Shown here: positions 43,052 through 52,874 of the stretch, one piece after another
How the letters are laid out: every line of letters begins with the position of its first letter
Position numbering within the stretch: position 1 is the first letter of the stretch
From: Anabaena subtropica FACHB-260
GTDB lineage: Bacteria > Cyanobacteriota > Cyanobacteriia > Cyanobacteriales > Nostocaceae
NCBI RefSeq assembly: GCF_014697105.1
Contig: NZ_JACJRF010000015.1
Coordinates: forward strand, 1-64,000
Length of the DNA: 64,000 nucleotides
Direction of reading: 5' to 3'
The notes under the pieces: generated by a model
Told to the model about the DNA's origin: nothing
The model's input: only the letters and a program-made list of their open reading frames with translations
The model's database searches: none
Program-made: the position numbers and the translations under genes

Positions 43052-43312
43052 TCACCACTTTAAATATGATGCTTCTATTCCTTGCTCTCTTCTAATTTTA
43101 CCGTCGTTTTCAAACCAAGAAATAACTTGCTGGGTTGTTAAATCTTCTATAGGAACACCATATTCTTGGGCAATATGCTTCAAGAGTTTGAGTGAAGAAA
43201 TGGTTAATCTTGTTAAGAATTTCTCAGGGGATGACAAAAGAGCGGTGTCTACTTTTGCTGATTCTTCTAAGGTGAGGAATTGGGTTGAGGGTTGCTGTGA
43301 TGGTAAATCCAT
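43052..43312 (-). CDS. Small hypothetical protein, 86 aa
   Basis: A soluble, mostly helical protein of unknown family: FLTLEESAKVDTALLSS, then FLTRLTISSLKLLKHIAQEYG and a C-terminal WFENDGKIRREQG. The charge and codon pattern look like a real gene. No strong ribosome site was found before the ATG (43310-43312). It lies alone between the PEBP gene and sufR, all on the minus strand. No function is suggested. Confidence 0.65.
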   Translation of the reverse strand: MDLPSQQPSTQFLTLEESAKVDTALLSSPEKFLTRLTISSLKLLKHIAQEYGVPIEDLTTQQVISWFENDGKIRREQGIEASYLKW

Positions 43313-43617
43313 AGAAGTATATAAAAGCCAATATTGGGTAATTATATAGCTAGCAGGAAAAAGGTTGTAGGGGAAGAAACATTTTTATCATAAATTCAAA
43401 AGTTTAAGACCTTTAAGTCTACACTTAGTCTTAGTTGAGTTGGGGTAAGAGTCCCTAAATCCAACTGTCTTTATTTTTGTAGCGCTGGCACTTGCCGTAG
43501 AATATTTTGAATATTGAATTGTTAATGTTGGTGTATTTAGTCCATGATTGGGCTAATTGGTAAAAGCTTTTACTAATTGGTTATGATTCATGACCTAAAC
43601 TGAATTGGAAAATAGAT
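43313..43617. other. 305-bp intergenic stretch downstream of sufR
   Basis: No ORF is seen. A weak inverted pair AAGACCTTTAAGTCT is present near 43405. There is no clear terminator for sufR. Confidence 0.4.
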
Positions 43618-44301
43618 TTATATATGAGATGTTTGTTTACGGGCTTGAACTAGATAGCCGCAACGATGTTCGCCGTTGATCTGCCAATGGGTACGCTCGA
43701 CTGTACAATCTGGGAGGACGGCGGCGAACATTTCTAGTTCATGTCCGCAGACGCTGGGAAATGACTCAGCAACATTGGAAATTGCACAGTTATGTTCGAT
43801 GAAGATAAATCTTTCTTCCTCTGTTGAGTCAGAGGAATCTACAGGGTAATATTCTGCCATGAAGCCTTCAGCTTTTCGCAGTTCGACTAAGGTAGCTACC
43901 CGTTCTTGCAGGGAACCATTGCCTACACGATCGCGGTATTCTTGGGCTTTACGCTCCCACTGTTTCTGTAAAATAGTCTTGAATTGGTCGTGTCCTACGG
44001 TTTCGGCTAGGGTATCTAATAAGGATACGGCAAAATCACCGTGGCGATCGCTCACATTTTTGTGCAGACGTTCTCTTCCTTGGCGGCTTAATTGATAAAC
44101 GTGCTGCGGTCGCCCCATCCCCGCTTGCACTGTAGTTGAATATACAACTAATTCTTCCGTCTCCAAATCTTTGAGATGACGACGAATTGCTTGGGGACTG
44201 ACATCTAAAACATTAGCTAGGTCAAGGGCTGTTGCCTGTGAGTGTTTCCAGAGATACTCTAAAATCTCTTGTTTAGTTGAGGCTTGCTGAGTAGTCGCCA
44301 T
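43618..44301 (-). CDS. sufR: SufR: Fe-S cluster-binding repressor of the suf operon
   Basis: A 227-aa DeoR-type winged-helix regulator. The HTH lies at about 20-45 (TALDLANVLDVSPQAIRRHLKDL). The C-terminal part carries the cysteine set typical of SufR (EHNCAISNVAESFPSVCGHE, then PDCTVER and EHRCGYL), proposed to hold a [4Fe-4S] cluster. In Synechocystis SufR represses sufBCDS when the cluster is intact. It is divergent from sufB with two CAAC-N6-GTTG sites between the two genes, the second of which lies upstream of sufB and both upstream of sufR, so autoregulation is likely. Confidence 0.95.
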   Translation of the reverse strand: MATTQQASTKQEILEYLWKHSQATALDLANVLDVSPQAIRRHLKDLETEELVVYSTTVQAGMGRPQHVYQLSRQGRERLHKNVSDRHGDFAVSLLDTLAETVGHDQFKTILQKQWERKAQEYRDRVGNGSLQERVATLVELRKAEGFMAEYYPVDSSDSTEEERFIFIEHNCAISNVAESFPSVCGHELEMFAAVLPDCTVERTHWQINGEHRCGYLVQARKQTSHI

Positions 44302-44338
44302 CTTTTTCTAAAAATTTTTTGAGAAAATTTGACTTTGA

Positions 44339-44352
44339 CAACATTGTTGTTG
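44339..44352. promoter_or_regulatory. Predicted SufR operator 1
   Basis: A perfect CAAC-ATTGTT-GTTG, matching the CAAC-N6-GTTG pattern known for SufR sites in Synechocystis. It lies 37 nt upstream of the sufR start and next to a TAAAAT (about 44365) that could be a -10 box for sufB. Confidence 0.85.
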
Positions 44353-44383
44353 TTAATCTAGCGTAAAATGGAGATACATTAAA

Positions 44384-44397
44384 CAACGTCAATGTTG
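44384..44397. promoter_or_regulatory. Predicted SufR operator 2
   Basis: A perfect CAAC-GTCAAT-GTTG, 45 bp (centre to centre) from operator 1, or about four helical turns. Paired sites are as described for the Synechocystis suf promoter. It would lie just downstream of a sufB start site near 44372. Confidence 0.85.
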
Positions 44398-44526
44398 TTT
44401 TACTCTCCACCCCCATTCTAACAGCCGTGTCACCACTCAGTAATATGAGATGAGATTCGGCTAGAACAAAGCCCGTCTCCCATCCTTATCAAGAGATTCA
44501 GTACCGAACACGAGAGAACACTACCA

Positions 44527-45966
44527 ATGAGTGCCACTGTCAAAACCTTAGTCAACCAACCTTACAAGTACGGCTTTGTCACCGATATTGAAGCCGACAC
44601 TATCCCCCGTGGACTCGATGAAGATGTTGTCCGCTTGATTTCTACCAAGAAGAACGAGCCAGAGTTCATGCTGGAATTTCGCCTCAGAGCGTTCCGCCAG
44701 TGGCAAAAAATGACGGAACCAACTTGGCCTAGTGTCAAGTATCCGCCAATAGACTATCAGAATATCATCTATTACTCAGCGCCGAAAAAAAAGAAGGCAA
44801 AACTCAACAGCTTGGACGAAGTTGACCCCACCCTCATAGAAACCTTCGAGAAGCTGGGTATTCCCCTATCTGAACAAAAACGCTTGGCAAACGTTGCGGT
44901 AGATGCGATTTTTGATAGCGTTTCTGTCGCCACTACATTTAAAGAAAAACTTGCCGAGGACGGCGTAATTTTCTGCTCAATTTCCGAAGCCTTACAAGAA
45001 CACCCAGAACTAATCAAGAAATATCTGGGTAGCGTTGTTCCCATTGCTGATAATTACTTTGCAGCCCTCAACGCGGCAGTATTTAGTGATGGTTCTTTTG
45101 TCTATATTCCTAAAGGCGTAAAATGCCCAATGGAATTGTCTACCTACTTCCGCATCAACTCTGGTGATACGGGACAGTTTGAGCGGACTTTGATTGTCGC
45201 CGAAGAAGGTAGCTATGTTTCCTACCTCGAAGGTTGCACCGCACCTATGTACGACAGCAACCAACTCCACGCTGCTGTGGTGGAACTCGTGGCTTTAGAT
45301 AACGCCGAGATTAAATATTCCACAGTGCAGAACTGGTATGCGGGTGATGCTAACGGTAAAGGTGGTATTTATAACTTCGTCACCAAGCGCGGTTTGTGTC
45401 AAGGTGTAAATTCTAAGATTTCTTGGACACAGGTAGAAACTGGGTCTGCTATTACTTGGAAGTATCCTAGTTGCGTATTGGTTGGTGATAACTCCGTTGG
45501 TGAATTTTACTCGGTGGCGCTGACAAATAATATGCAGCAAGCCGACACCGGGACGAAGATGATTCATATCGGGAAGAACACCCGTAGCACAATTATTTCT
45601 AAAGGAATCTCTGCCGGTCAATCTAGTAATAGTTACCGGGGTTTGGTGAAAATCAATCCCACAGCTAAAGGCGCACGGAACTATTCTCAGTGTGACTCTA
45701 TGTTAATCGGTGATAATGCCCACGCTAATACTTTCCCTTATATTCAAGTGCAGAATAATACGGGGAAGGTGGAGCATGAAGCTTCTACTTCCAAGATAGG
45801 GGAAGATCAGCTATTTTTCTTTGCTCAACGCGGTATTTCTTCGGAGGACGCTATTTCTATGATGATTAGCGGTTTCTGTAAGGATGTGTTTAATCAGTTA
45901 CCTATGGAGTTTGCGGTGGAGGCTGATAAGTTGTTGAGTCTGAAGCTGGAAGGTAGTGTTGGTTAG
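44527..45966 (+). CDS. sufB: SufB: Fe-S cluster scaffold subunit
   Basis: A 479-aa SufB with the family-specific start ([20 protein letters not shown]), the long beta-helix core and conserved segments [51 protein letters not shown] and the C-terminal [15 protein letters not shown]. It is the main scaffold of the SufBC2D complex that builds Fe-S clusters, needed in quantity for photosystem I and nitrogenase. It is first in sufBCDS, with a ~130-nt leader between SufR site 2 and the ATG. It has a GAGAG-type weak ribosome site. Confidence 0.97.
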   Translation: MSATVKTLVNQPYKYGFVTDIEADTIPRGLDEDVVRLISTKKNEPEFMLEFRLRAFRQWQKMTEPTWPSVKYPPIDYQNIIYYSAPKKKKAKLNSLDEVDPTLIETFEKLGIPLSEQKRLANVAVDAIFDSVSVATTFKEKLAEDGVIFCSISEALQEHPELIKKYLGSVVPIADNYFAALNAAVFSDGSFVYIPKGVKCPMELSTYFRINSGDTGQFERTLIVAEEGSYVSYLEGCTAPMYDSNQLHAAVVELVALDNAEIKYSTVQNWYAGDANGKGGIYNFVTKRGLCQGVNSKISWTQVETGSAITWKYPSCVLVGDNSVGEFYSVALTNNMQQADTGTKMIHIGKNTRSTIISKGISAGQSSNSYRGLVKINPTAKGARNYSQCDSMLIGDNAHANTFPYIQVQNNTGKVEHEASTSKIGEDQLFFFAQRGISSEDAISMMISGFCKDVFNQLPMEFAVEADKLLSLKLEGSVG

Positions 45967-46040
45967 GGAGTTTTAACGCAGAGGGCGCTGAGGTAGGCGC
46001 TGAGGTACGCAGAGAAGAGAGAGAAGAGAGAAGAGAGAAG

Positions 46041-46829
46041 ATGATTATTGAAAATAGTGAAGTTGTGCTGTCAGTTAGAGATTTGACGGCTGAAGTTGAT
46101 GGTACGCCAATTCTCAAGGGTGTGAATCTTGAGGTGCGTTCTGGTGAAGTTCATGCAATTATGGGGCCGAATGGTTCTGGTAAGAGTACTTTGTCTAAGG
46201 TGTTGGCGGGACATCCTGCTTATACGGTTACTGGTGGTGAGGTAGTTTTCCAAGGACGGAATTTGCTGGAGTTGGAACCGGAGGAACGGGCGCGGACTGG
46301 TGTGTTTTTGGCGTTCCAATATCCTTTGGAAATCCCTGGTGTGAGTAATTTGGATTTCTTGCGGGTGGCTTATAATTCTCGTCGCAAAGCTCAAGGGTTG
46401 GAGGAAATTGATACCTTTGATTTTGATGATTTGATTGAGGAAAAGCTGGAAGTGGTGAAGATGAATGCTGCTTTCCTGAATCGGAGTGTGAATGAAGGGT
46501 TTTCTGGTGGTGAGAAGAAGCGGAATGAGATTCTGCAAATGGCTTTGCTGGAACCGAAGTTGGCAATTTTGGATGAGACTGATTCTGGTTTAGATATTGA
46601 TGCGCTGAAAATTGTCGCTCATGGTGTGAATCAACTCGCTAGTCCGGAAAATGCGACGATTTTGATTACTCACTATCAACGGTTGCTTGATTATATTGTG
46701 CCGGATTTTGTCCATGTGATGGCACGGGGGCAGATAATTACTAGTGGTGGTAAGGAATTGGCACTAGAGTTAGAGTCTCGTGGTTATGACTGGCTGCTAG
46801 AAGATGCTGCTGTTGAGGTGGGTGTGTAA
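46041..46829 (+). CDS. sufC: SufC: ATPase of the SufBCD complex
   Basis: A 262-aa ABC-type ATPase: Walker [10 protein letters not shown] (residues ~35-43), signature [10 protein letters not shown] (about 154-163), Walker [13 protein letters not shown] (about 175-186) and the H-loop [10 protein letters not shown]. SufC drives Fe-S cluster assembly on the SufB-SufD heterodimer. The 74-nt gap after sufB contains GAGAGAAGA-type repeats that include its ribosome site. Its stop overlaps the sufD start by one base, suggesting translational coupling and balanced amounts. Confidence 0.97.
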   Translation: MIIENSEVVLSVRDLTAEVDGTPILKGVNLEVRSGEVHAIMGPNGSGKSTLSKVLAGHPAYTVTGGEVVFQGRNLLELEPEERARTGVFLAFQYPLEIPGVSNLDFLRVAYNSRRKAQGLEEIDTFDFDDLIEEKLEVVKMNAAFLNRSVNEGFSGGEKKRNEILQMALLEPKLAILDETDSGLDIDALKIVAHGVNQLASPENATILITHYQRLLDYIVPDFVHVMARGQIITSGGKELALELESRGYDWLLEDAAVEVGV

Positions 46830-48190
46830 TGACGATGCAAGTTTCTCCTAGTGCAATTGCTAATTCGGATGCGGTGAGTTTGACATCGAGTTTGTTGGAT
46901 AGAGATAGTTATTTGCTTAGTTTGTTAAATCAGGTGACTGTACCAGCGACAGAGGGATGGTTACAGGAATTGCGTGAAGGTGCTGCGAATTGGGTGCGTC
47001 ATTCAACTATTCCTACTACTCGTGAGGAAGAATGGCGGTTTACTGATTTGTCGGCTTTGCGACGGGTGGAATTTCAGCAAGGGGAAGTAAAGCCAGCTGA
47101 TATTTCGGTGCTGGGTTTGTCAGAAGCCGCAGACAGTCGGTTGGTGTTTGTCAATGGTGTTTATGCGCCTGATTTATCAGCAGTTGCAGATTTACCTCCC
47201 GGTGTAGTTGTTGGTAATTTATCTGCGTTACCCATCACTGAGCAGGAACGTGTAAAAAAATATTTAGCACAATCTGAAGGTGCGTTAGAAGTATTCACCG
47301 CCTTGAATACGGCTGGTATCTCGGATGTGGCTGTGGTGTTGGTGGCGAAGAATGTCATCGTGGAAACACCAATACATCTGGTATTTATTTCTGTGGCTGG
47401 TGAAACGGCGATGATTTCCCAACCCCGGTGTTTAGTGGTGGCGGAAAGTGGTTCCCAGGTAAGTGTAGTTGAAGAGTTTGTTACCCCAAATGCAGAAGAG
47501 GGGGTTTACCTAACCAACGCAGTTACGGAAATTACGATCGCTGACAATGCCCATGTCAGTCACACTAGAGTTGAGAATGAAAGTAAGCAGGCTTTCCACA
47601 TCGGGAAAACTGCGGTAACACAGGCACGTTATAGCCGTTATACTTGTCACGCCGTAACTTTGGGTGGAAAAATATCACGGCATAATTTAGAGATTTTGCA
47701 GACTGGTGAACAAACCGAAACTACTCTCAACGGTTTGACAATGGTAGCCAGTAACCAGTTGGCAGATACTCATAGTGCGATCGCACTCAATCATCCCTAT
47801 GGTACAAGTAAGCAATTACATAAATGTATTGTAGGCGATCGCGCTCATGCAGTCTTCAATGGTAAAGTTTTCGTTCCCAAACCAGCACAGCTAACAGATG
47901 CAGCCCAGTTAAACCGCAACTTGCTGTTATCATCAAAAGCCAGAGTTGACACCAAACCCCAACTAGAAATCACCGCCGACAACGTAAAATGCGCCCACGG
48001 TGCAACTGTCAGTCAGTTGGAAGATGATGAAATATTCTACCTGCAAAGCCGGGGAATAGATGCCAACGACGCACGCAAGTTATTAATTAACGCTTTCGCC
48101 GCCGAAATCATCAACCAAATACCTGTACCTTCCTTGCGAGACAAATTACTAAACACTGTCACTAGTTTTAAGTCTCTAACTAATGACTAA
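46829..48190 (+). CDS. sufD: SufD: Fe-S cluster assembly subunit
   Basis: A 453-aa SufD related to SufB in its C-terminal beta-helix. Marks are VRHSTIPTTREEEWRFTDLS (about 54-73), ALNHPYGTSKQLHKCIV and the C-terminal CAHGATVSQLEDDEIFYLQS-type segment. It partners with SufB on the SufC dimer and is thought to help iron entry. The start ATG overlaps the TAA of sufC (TAATG). A second ATG two codons on is possible. Confidence 0.96.
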   Translation: MTMQVSPSAIANSDAVSLTSSLLDRDSYLLSLLNQVTVPATEGWLQELREGAANWVRHSTIPTTREEEWRFTDLSALRRVEFQQGEVKPADISVLGLSEAADSRLVFVNGVYAPDLSAVADLPPGVVVGNLSALPITEQERVKKYLAQSEGALEVFTALNTAGISDVAVVLVAKNVIVETPIHLVFISVAGETAMISQPRCLVVAESGSQVSVVEEFVTPNAEEGVYLTNAVTEITIADNAHVSHTRVENESKQAFHIGKTAVTQARYSRYTCHAVTLGGKISRHNLEILQTGEQTETTLNGLTMVASNQLADTHSAIALNHPYGTSKQLHKCIVGDRAHAVFNGKVFVPKPAQLTDAAQLNRNLLLSSKARVDTKPQLEITADNVKCAHGATVSQLEDDEIFYLQSRGIDANDARKLLINAFAAEIINQIPVPSLRDKLLNTVTSFKSLTND

Positions 48191-48223
48191 TGACTATGAG
48201 TATTGACTATTGACTAATTACCA

Positions 48224-49486
48224 ATGACTTATACACCTACCAAAACCCTTGCAGATAAAGTCCGCGCCGATTTTCCCATATTGCATCAGGAAGTCAACGG
48301 TAAAACCTTAGTTTACCTAGATAACGCGGCGACATCGCAAAAACCCTTGTTCGTCTTAAATGCACTCAGGGATTATTACGAACGATACAACTCTAACGTG
48401 CATCGGGGAGCGCATACCCTCAGCGCCAAAGCCACCGACGCTTATGAAGCCGCACGGGATAAGGTTGCTAAATTTATCAATGCAGCCTCCCGTCAAGAAA
48501 TTGTTTACACCCGCAACGCCAGCGAAGCCATTAACCTCGTCGCCTATAGCTGGGGAATGAACAATTTAAAAGCTGGTGATGAAATTATTCTGTCGGTGAT
48601 GGAACACCACAGTAATATAGTTCCCTGGCAATTTGTGGCTCAAAAAACAGGTGCAGTTCTCAAGTTTGTGGAACTAACACCAGAACAAACTTTGGATATG
48701 GAACAGTTTAAACAACTGATTTGTGAAAAAACAAAACTGGTTTCCATCGTCCACGTTTCTAACACATTGGGTTGTATAAATCCAGTGGCAGAGATTGCGG
48801 AAATTGCTCACAGATACGGCGCGAAATTCTTAGTTGATGCTTGTCAAAGTGTTCCCCATATACCTGTCGATGTCCAGCAAATAGACTGTGACTGGTTGGT
48901 AGCATCTGGGCATAAAATGTGCGCTCCCACAGGCATCGGGTTCTTATATGGTAAGTTGGCATTATTAGAAGCAATGCCGCCATTTTTTGGTGGTGGTGAG
49001 ATGATTGCAGAAGTATATTTAGATCATTCCACCTATGCCGAATTACCCCATAAATTTGAAGCTGGGACACCTGCAATTGGGGAAGCGATCGCACTCGGTG
49101 CGGCGATAGATTATCTTACTAATATCGGTATGGACAAAATCCACGCCTATGAAGCCGAATTAACAGCTTATTTGTACCAACAATTAGAGCAAATTCCCCA
49201 AATTACCCTCTACGGCCCCAAACCTAACGCAGACGGAGAAGGTAGAGCCGCTTTAGCAACATTTACTACCGAAGGAGTCCACGCCAACGACCTATCTACA
49301 TTATTAGATCAAGAAGGCGTTGCTATCCGTTCCGGACACCACTGCACTCAACCATTACACCGCCACTTAGGTTTAGCAGCAACCGCACGCGCCAGCCTAT
49401 CGTTCTACAACACCCGCGAGGAAATTGATGTCTTCATCAAAGCACTCAAGGAAACTCTGGAATTTTTCGCCAGTGTTTTTGGTTAA
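48224..49486 (+). CDS. sufS: SufS: cysteine desulfurase
   Basis: A 420-aa PLP-dependent cysteine desulfurase (class V aminotransferase, group II). Visible: [11 protein letters not shown] (about 31-41), [13 protein letters not shown], the PLP-lysine motif [12 protein letters not shown] (about 226-237) and the active-site cysteine loop RSGHHCTQP (about 367-375). It supplies persulfide sulfur to SufBCD. The 33-nt gap to sufD is made of TGACTAAT-like repeats. The stop codon overlaps the first bases of palindromic repeat A3, which may provide the mRNA 3' end. Confidence 0.97.
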   Translation: MTYTPTKTLADKVRADFPILHQEVNGKTLVYLDNAATSQKPLFVLNALRDYYERYNSNVHRGAHTLSAKATDAYEAARDKVAKFINAASRQEIVYTRNASEAINLVAYSWGMNNLKAGDEIILSVMEHHSNIVPWQFVAQKTGAVLKFVELTPEQTLDMEQFKQLICEKTKLVSIVHVSNTLGCINPVAEIAEIAHRYGAKFLVDACQSVPHIPVDVQQIDCDWLVASGHKMCAPTGIGFLYGKLALLEAMPPFFGGGEMIAEVYLDHSTYAELPHKFEAGTPAIGEAIALGAAIDYLTNIGMDKIHAYEAELTAYLYQQLEQIPQITLYGPKPNADGEGRAALATFTTEGVHANDLSTLLDQEGVAIRSGHHCTQPLHRHLGLAATARASLSFYNTREEIDVFIKALKETLEFFASVFG

Positions 49487-49583
49487 GGGATTTCCAGATA
49501 AAAAAATATCCAAAATGCAGGGTGCGTCAGTGCGAGAAAACCTAGCTGTATCAAAAAATTATTCATACTGACACACCCTACTA
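49485..49583 (+). repeat. Palindromic repeat family A, copy 3
   Basis: The best-preserved copy, containing CCAGATAAAAAAATATCC, GGGTGCGTCAGTGCG, AACCTAGCTGTA and CATACTGACACACCC. One base in the right inverted repeat differs (ACACACCC versus ACGCACCC). It starts at the sufS stop codon and runs directly into the heptamer array. Confidence 0.85.
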
Positions 49584-49589
49584 CTACAC

Positions 49590-49753
49590 TCATTACTCAT
49601 TACTCATTACTCATCACTCATTACTCATTACTCATTACTCATTACTCATTACTCATCACTCATCACTCATTACTCATCACTCATTACTCATCACTCATCA
49701 CTCATTACTCATTACTCATCACTCATTACTCATTACTCATTACTCATTACTCA
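49590..49753. repeat. Long heptameric short tandem repeat array
   Basis: About 23 units of 7 bp, mainly CATTACT and CATCACT, run from about 49590 to 49753 between sufS and nadE. The unit is the same as at 16521-16643. There are no unique spacers, so it is not a CRISPR array. Confidence 0.93.
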
Positions 49754-49774
49754 ATTCATAAGTAGCGCAACCTT

Positions 49775-51475
49775 CTAACTGTAAACCGCTATATTGTGGT
49801 AATTACTTTTAATCGCACTCCAGTCACTAGCAATTGGCATTCGCCAACCAGTACCAAAGGCGCGGTCGGTGATTTTCAATCCTGGGGGTGCTTGGCGGCG
49901 CTTAAATTCTGCTCGCGCCACCATTTGAATAACTCTGTCTACTACCACAGAGTCGTGACCTGCGGCGACAATTTCCCCTACTGATTGATGATTGTGAATT
50001 AGGCGTTGTAAGATGTCGTCCAAGATTTCGTAAGGGGGTAGGGAATCTTGGTCAACTTGACCGGGTTTGAGTTCGGCGCTTGGTGGTTTGGTGAGGACGT
50101 TTTGGGGGATGATTTCTTGAGAGCGATTTAACCATCTGCACAAAGAGTAGACGCGAGTTTTGGGAACATCAGCAATTACAGCCAAGCCGCCGTTCATGTC
50201 ACCGTAGAGAGTGCAGTAACCCACCGCCATTTCAGACTTGTTGCCGGTGGATAGTAACAGGTAACCAAATTTATTAGCGATCGCCATTAATAAGTTACCG
50301 CGAATCCGTGACTGAATATTCTCCTCAGCTAAACCAAATTCTGTCCCAGCAAATAACTCTAACAAACTGTTATCAAAGCTTTGCATTAACTCCCCTATGG
50401 GTAAAATTTGCGTTTTGATTCCCAAATTTCCGGCTAATGCTAAAGCGTCACTAATGGAATGTTCGGAACTGTAAGGGGAAGGCATCAACACACCAAAGAC
50501 ATTTTCTTTACCTAATGCTTCAGTGGCAATTGTCGCTACTAATGCCGAATCAATCCCCCCACTTAAACCCAACACTACTTGAGAAAAACGACATTTTTGA
50601 GCATAATCCCGCACTCCCAAAACTAAAGCGTGCCAAATTTCTTCATCTTCTGACTCATAAGCAAGAGCAACAGAACTTAATTGTAAATCCCGTTGTGCCT
50701 CGTCAAATTCTACTGTAATTAAATCAGACTCAAAACCCTTAGTCCGACACATTACTTCGCCTTGACGATTTAAAGCAAAACTCCGACCATCAAAAATTAA
50801 ATCATCATTGCCGCCGACTTGGTTAGTGTAAATTACTGGTTGTTGAAATCTTACTGCACTATGTTTAAGCATTGCTTCTCTACAGCCTTGCTTACCCAAA
50901 CTGTAAGGTGAAGCCGATAAATTGACGATTAAATCTACACCTAAAATTGCTAAATCAGCAATAGGATTTGCTACATAACTACGTTTGCCCCAAAATTCCT
51001 CATCGTTCCATAAATCCTCACAAATTGTCACGCCAACATTGATATTATCTAAAGTGAAATAATTAGCTTCTTGACCTGCTGCAAAATAACGATGCTCGTC
51101 AAATACATCATAAGTAGGTAAAAGTCGCTTATGAAAAAATTGTTTAATTTCACCATTTTCTAATAGAGCTATGCTGTTAAATAAAGACTTTTCTCCAGTA
51201 ATATGAGCTTGATAATTTGGTGTAACTGTACCCACTAACACAGCCAAATTTACAGGTAAATCTCTAGCTAATTGTTGTAAATTGATAGTCATTGCTGCCA
51301 AAAAGCTAGGATTTAATAACAAATCTCTTGGTGGATAACCACATAAAGATAATTCTGGTGTTAACAGCAGTCTTGCACCTTTTTTGACTGCCTGCTGTGC
51401 CATTTCTAGAATTTTTTGGGCATTGCCTGATAAATCACCAATAATAGGATTAATTTGAGCGATCGCAATTTTCAT
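49775..51475 (-). CDS. nadE: Glutamine-dependent NAD+ synthetase
   Basis: A 566-aa two-domain enzyme. The N-terminal nitrilase-type glutaminase (about 1-260) shows the Glu-Lys-Cys triad in TPELSLCGYPPRD, HKRLLPTYDVFDE and VTICEDLWN. The C-terminal ammonia-dependent NAD synthetase domain (about 285-566) has the P-loop LGLSGGIDSALVATIA, STGNKSEMAVGYCTLYGDM and the lysine-rich end. It converts nicotinate adenine dinucleotide to NAD+. It lies on the same strand as pncB-nadD-nrtR, 83 nt after the last of these, with a short repeat between. Confidence 0.95.
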   Translation of the reverse strand: MKIAIAQINPIIGDLSGNAQKILEMAQQAVKKGARLLLTPELSLCGYPPRDLLLNPSFLAAMTINLQQLARDLPVNLAVLVGTVTPNYQAHITGEKSLFNSIALLENGEIKQFFHKRLLPTYDVFDEHRYFAAGQEANYFTLDNINVGVTICEDLWNDEEFWGKRSYVANPIADLAILGVDLIVNLSASPYSLGKQGCREAMLKHSAVRFQQPVIYTNQVGGNDDLIFDGRSFALNRQGEVMCRTKGFESDLITVEFDEAQRDLQLSSVALAYESEDEEIWHALVLGVRDYAQKCRFSQVVLGLSGGIDSALVATIATEALGKENVFGVLMPSPYSSEHSISDALALAGNLGIKTQILPIGELMQSFDNSLLELFAGTEFGLAEENIQSRIRGNLLMAIANKFGYLLLSTGNKSEMAVGYCTLYGDMNGGLAVIADVPKTRVYSLCRWLNRSQEIIPQNVLTKPPSAELKPGQVDQDSLPPYEILDDILQRLIHNHQSVGEIVAAGHDSVVVDRVIQMVARAEFKRRQAPPGLKITDRAFGTGWRMPIASDWSAIKSNYHNIAVYS

Positions 51476-51558
51476 TATTTTTAGTTAGTGGTCAGTTGTC
51501 AGTTATCAGTTGCTATTACAGAAAGGTTATCTCTGCATCAACAATTACCAATTACCAA

Positions 51559-52305
51559 TTAAATAAATACTAAAGGTTTGTCCTTGAAGGGGGCGAAAGC
51601 TTCGGCATCAAACTTGTATAAACTCGCGGGACGACCTGCGCCTCGTGATACTTTGATTCCGGTATCTGATAAAAATCCCAACTTCAATAAACGCGCTCGA
51701 AAATTGGAATAATCGGCAAAATTTTCCCCTAAAACTGTTGTATACAACTGATATAAATCATTTAAAGTAAACATTTCCGGCAAGACTTCAAAAGCCACTG
51801 GACTGTATTCTAATTTATTGCGTAAGCGCCGATGTCCATAAGCCAAAATTTCATTATGGTCAAACGCTAATTTTGGCACTTGCTTGACTGGATACCAAGC
51901 AATACCAGTAACACCATCAGCAATCAATTCTGCTTCCTCAAATCTGACGAGGGCAAAGTAACTAACTGATAGGTAACGTACACCATAACTACCAATTTCT
52001 TCTCGTGGGTCACGTTCGGGGCCGCCAAAGGTATATAACTGTTCTAAATAGAGATTTTTGACTCTAATTTTCTCAGCCATAATGCGATAGGCAGCATCTT
52101 CTAAAGACTCTCCTTCTCGTACCAAAGTACCGGGAAGACTCCAATAATTTAAGAATGGTTCTTGCTGTCGCATTACTAACAGAACTAACAGCCGATTCTT
52201 TTCAGTATCTACGGAAAAAATTACATTATCAACACCAACCTTAAAATCGGCCAAAGGTTGTTGATTTAGCGGAGTTGAAAACTTTTTGTGGTTGCGTCCG
52301 GGCAT
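51559..52305 (-). CDS. NrtR-family regulator of NAD metabolism (NUDIX + winged helix)
   Basis: A 248-aa protein with a NUDIX-fold domain (about 20-160) and a C-terminal winged helix (about 165-245, ending GRPASLYKFDAEAF). The NUDIX box is degenerate: GTLVREGESLEDAAYRIMAEKI has Arg-Ile instead of Arg-Glu and Ala-Glu instead of Glu-Glu, so hydrolase activity is doubtful. This architecture is that of NrtR, an ADP-ribose-sensing repressor of NAD genes. Its gene overlaps the 3' end of nadD by 40 nt. The palindrome upstream of pncB (54287-54307) is the likely operator. A catalytic ADP-ribose pyrophosphatase is the alternative. Confidence 0.88.
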   Translation of the reverse strand: MPGRNHKKFSTPLNQQPLADFKVGVDNVIFSVDTEKNRLLVLLVMRQQEPFLNYWSLPGTLVREGESLEDAAYRIMAEKIRVKNLYLEQLYTFGGPERDPREEIGSYGVRYLSVSYFALVRFEEAELIADGVTGIAWYPVKQVPKLAFDHNEILAYGHRRLRNKLEYSPVAFEVLPEMFTLNDLYQLYTTVLGENFADYSNFRARLLKLGFLSDTGIKVSRGAGRPASLYKFDAEAFAPFKDKPLVFI

Positions 52306-52874
52306 TTGTACAAATGCTGTTGATGAATGTATGCGACTATAGGGGGTGTGAGAGCTTCGGTATCTCCACGTTCACGATACGCTGTTGAAGAAACATCTAG
52401 ACCTGTTAAAGAGGCGATCGCAATTTTGCCTCCCAGTTGTTGCACGGCTTCTAGACTAGTCCCATCTATTGCATATCCGGGTCGTGGCACAATCAACAGT
52501 TGCACCTGCTGTAATAATTCTTCAACTCGATACCAGCGCGGTAACTGACTCAGTAAATCTGAACCAATTATCAAAGTAAACTCTGTCTCTGCACCCCAAC
52601 GTAATTTCGCCTTCTCCACTGTTTCCAGAGTTCTAAAGCTACTCAAATCCTGTTCTAAAGCTATATTCTGTCGAGGCGTTTCTATATCCGCAATCAACAG
52701 CCGCAACATTGCCGCCCGATGCTCTAATAGTGTTTGATGAGATTTAAACGGGTTATCAGCCGCCCAAACTGCCACCCAATCATAACGCTCAGACAACCAG
52801 CGTAAAATTTTCTGATGTCCGGCTGTTGGTGGGTCTGCACTAGTACCAAATAAAGCGATTTTGTTCATAGTCAT
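52266..52874 (-). CDS. nadD: Nicotinate-nucleotide adenylyltransferase
   Basis: About 202 aa. A class I nucleotidylyltransferase with ALFGTSADPPTAGHQ (phosphate-binding G-T-S...H-x-x-H-like motif, about 7-21) and VSSTAYRERG (the S-S-T-x-x-R ATP motif, about 169-178). It makes nicotinate adenine dinucleotide. The first ATG overlaps the pncB stop in an ATGA arrangement, so the two are coupled; the second ATG (52866-52868) is possible. The 3' end overlaps nrtR by 40 nt. Together the three genes form a tight operon. Confidence 0.92.
   Translation of the reverse strand: MTMNKIALFGTSADPPTAGHQKILRWLSERYDWVAVWAADNPFKSHQTLLEHRAAMLRLLIADIETPRQNIALEQDLSSFRTLETVEKAKLRWGAETEFTLIIGSDLLSQLPRWYRVEELLQQVQLLIVPRPGYAIDGTSLEAVQQLGGKIAIASLTGLDVSSTAYRERGDTEALTPPIVAYIHQQHLYKCPDATTKSFQLR

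Noticed and set aside
46071-46566. Long antisense ORFs opposite sufC
   Set aside because: They follow the codon structure of sufC on the opposite strand; the sequences are low in domain-like features and have no ribosome sites.
49590-49753. Repeat array considered as a CRISPR
   Set aside because: The units are 7 bp with no unique spacers and no cas genes are nearby; it is a heptameric tandem repeat.
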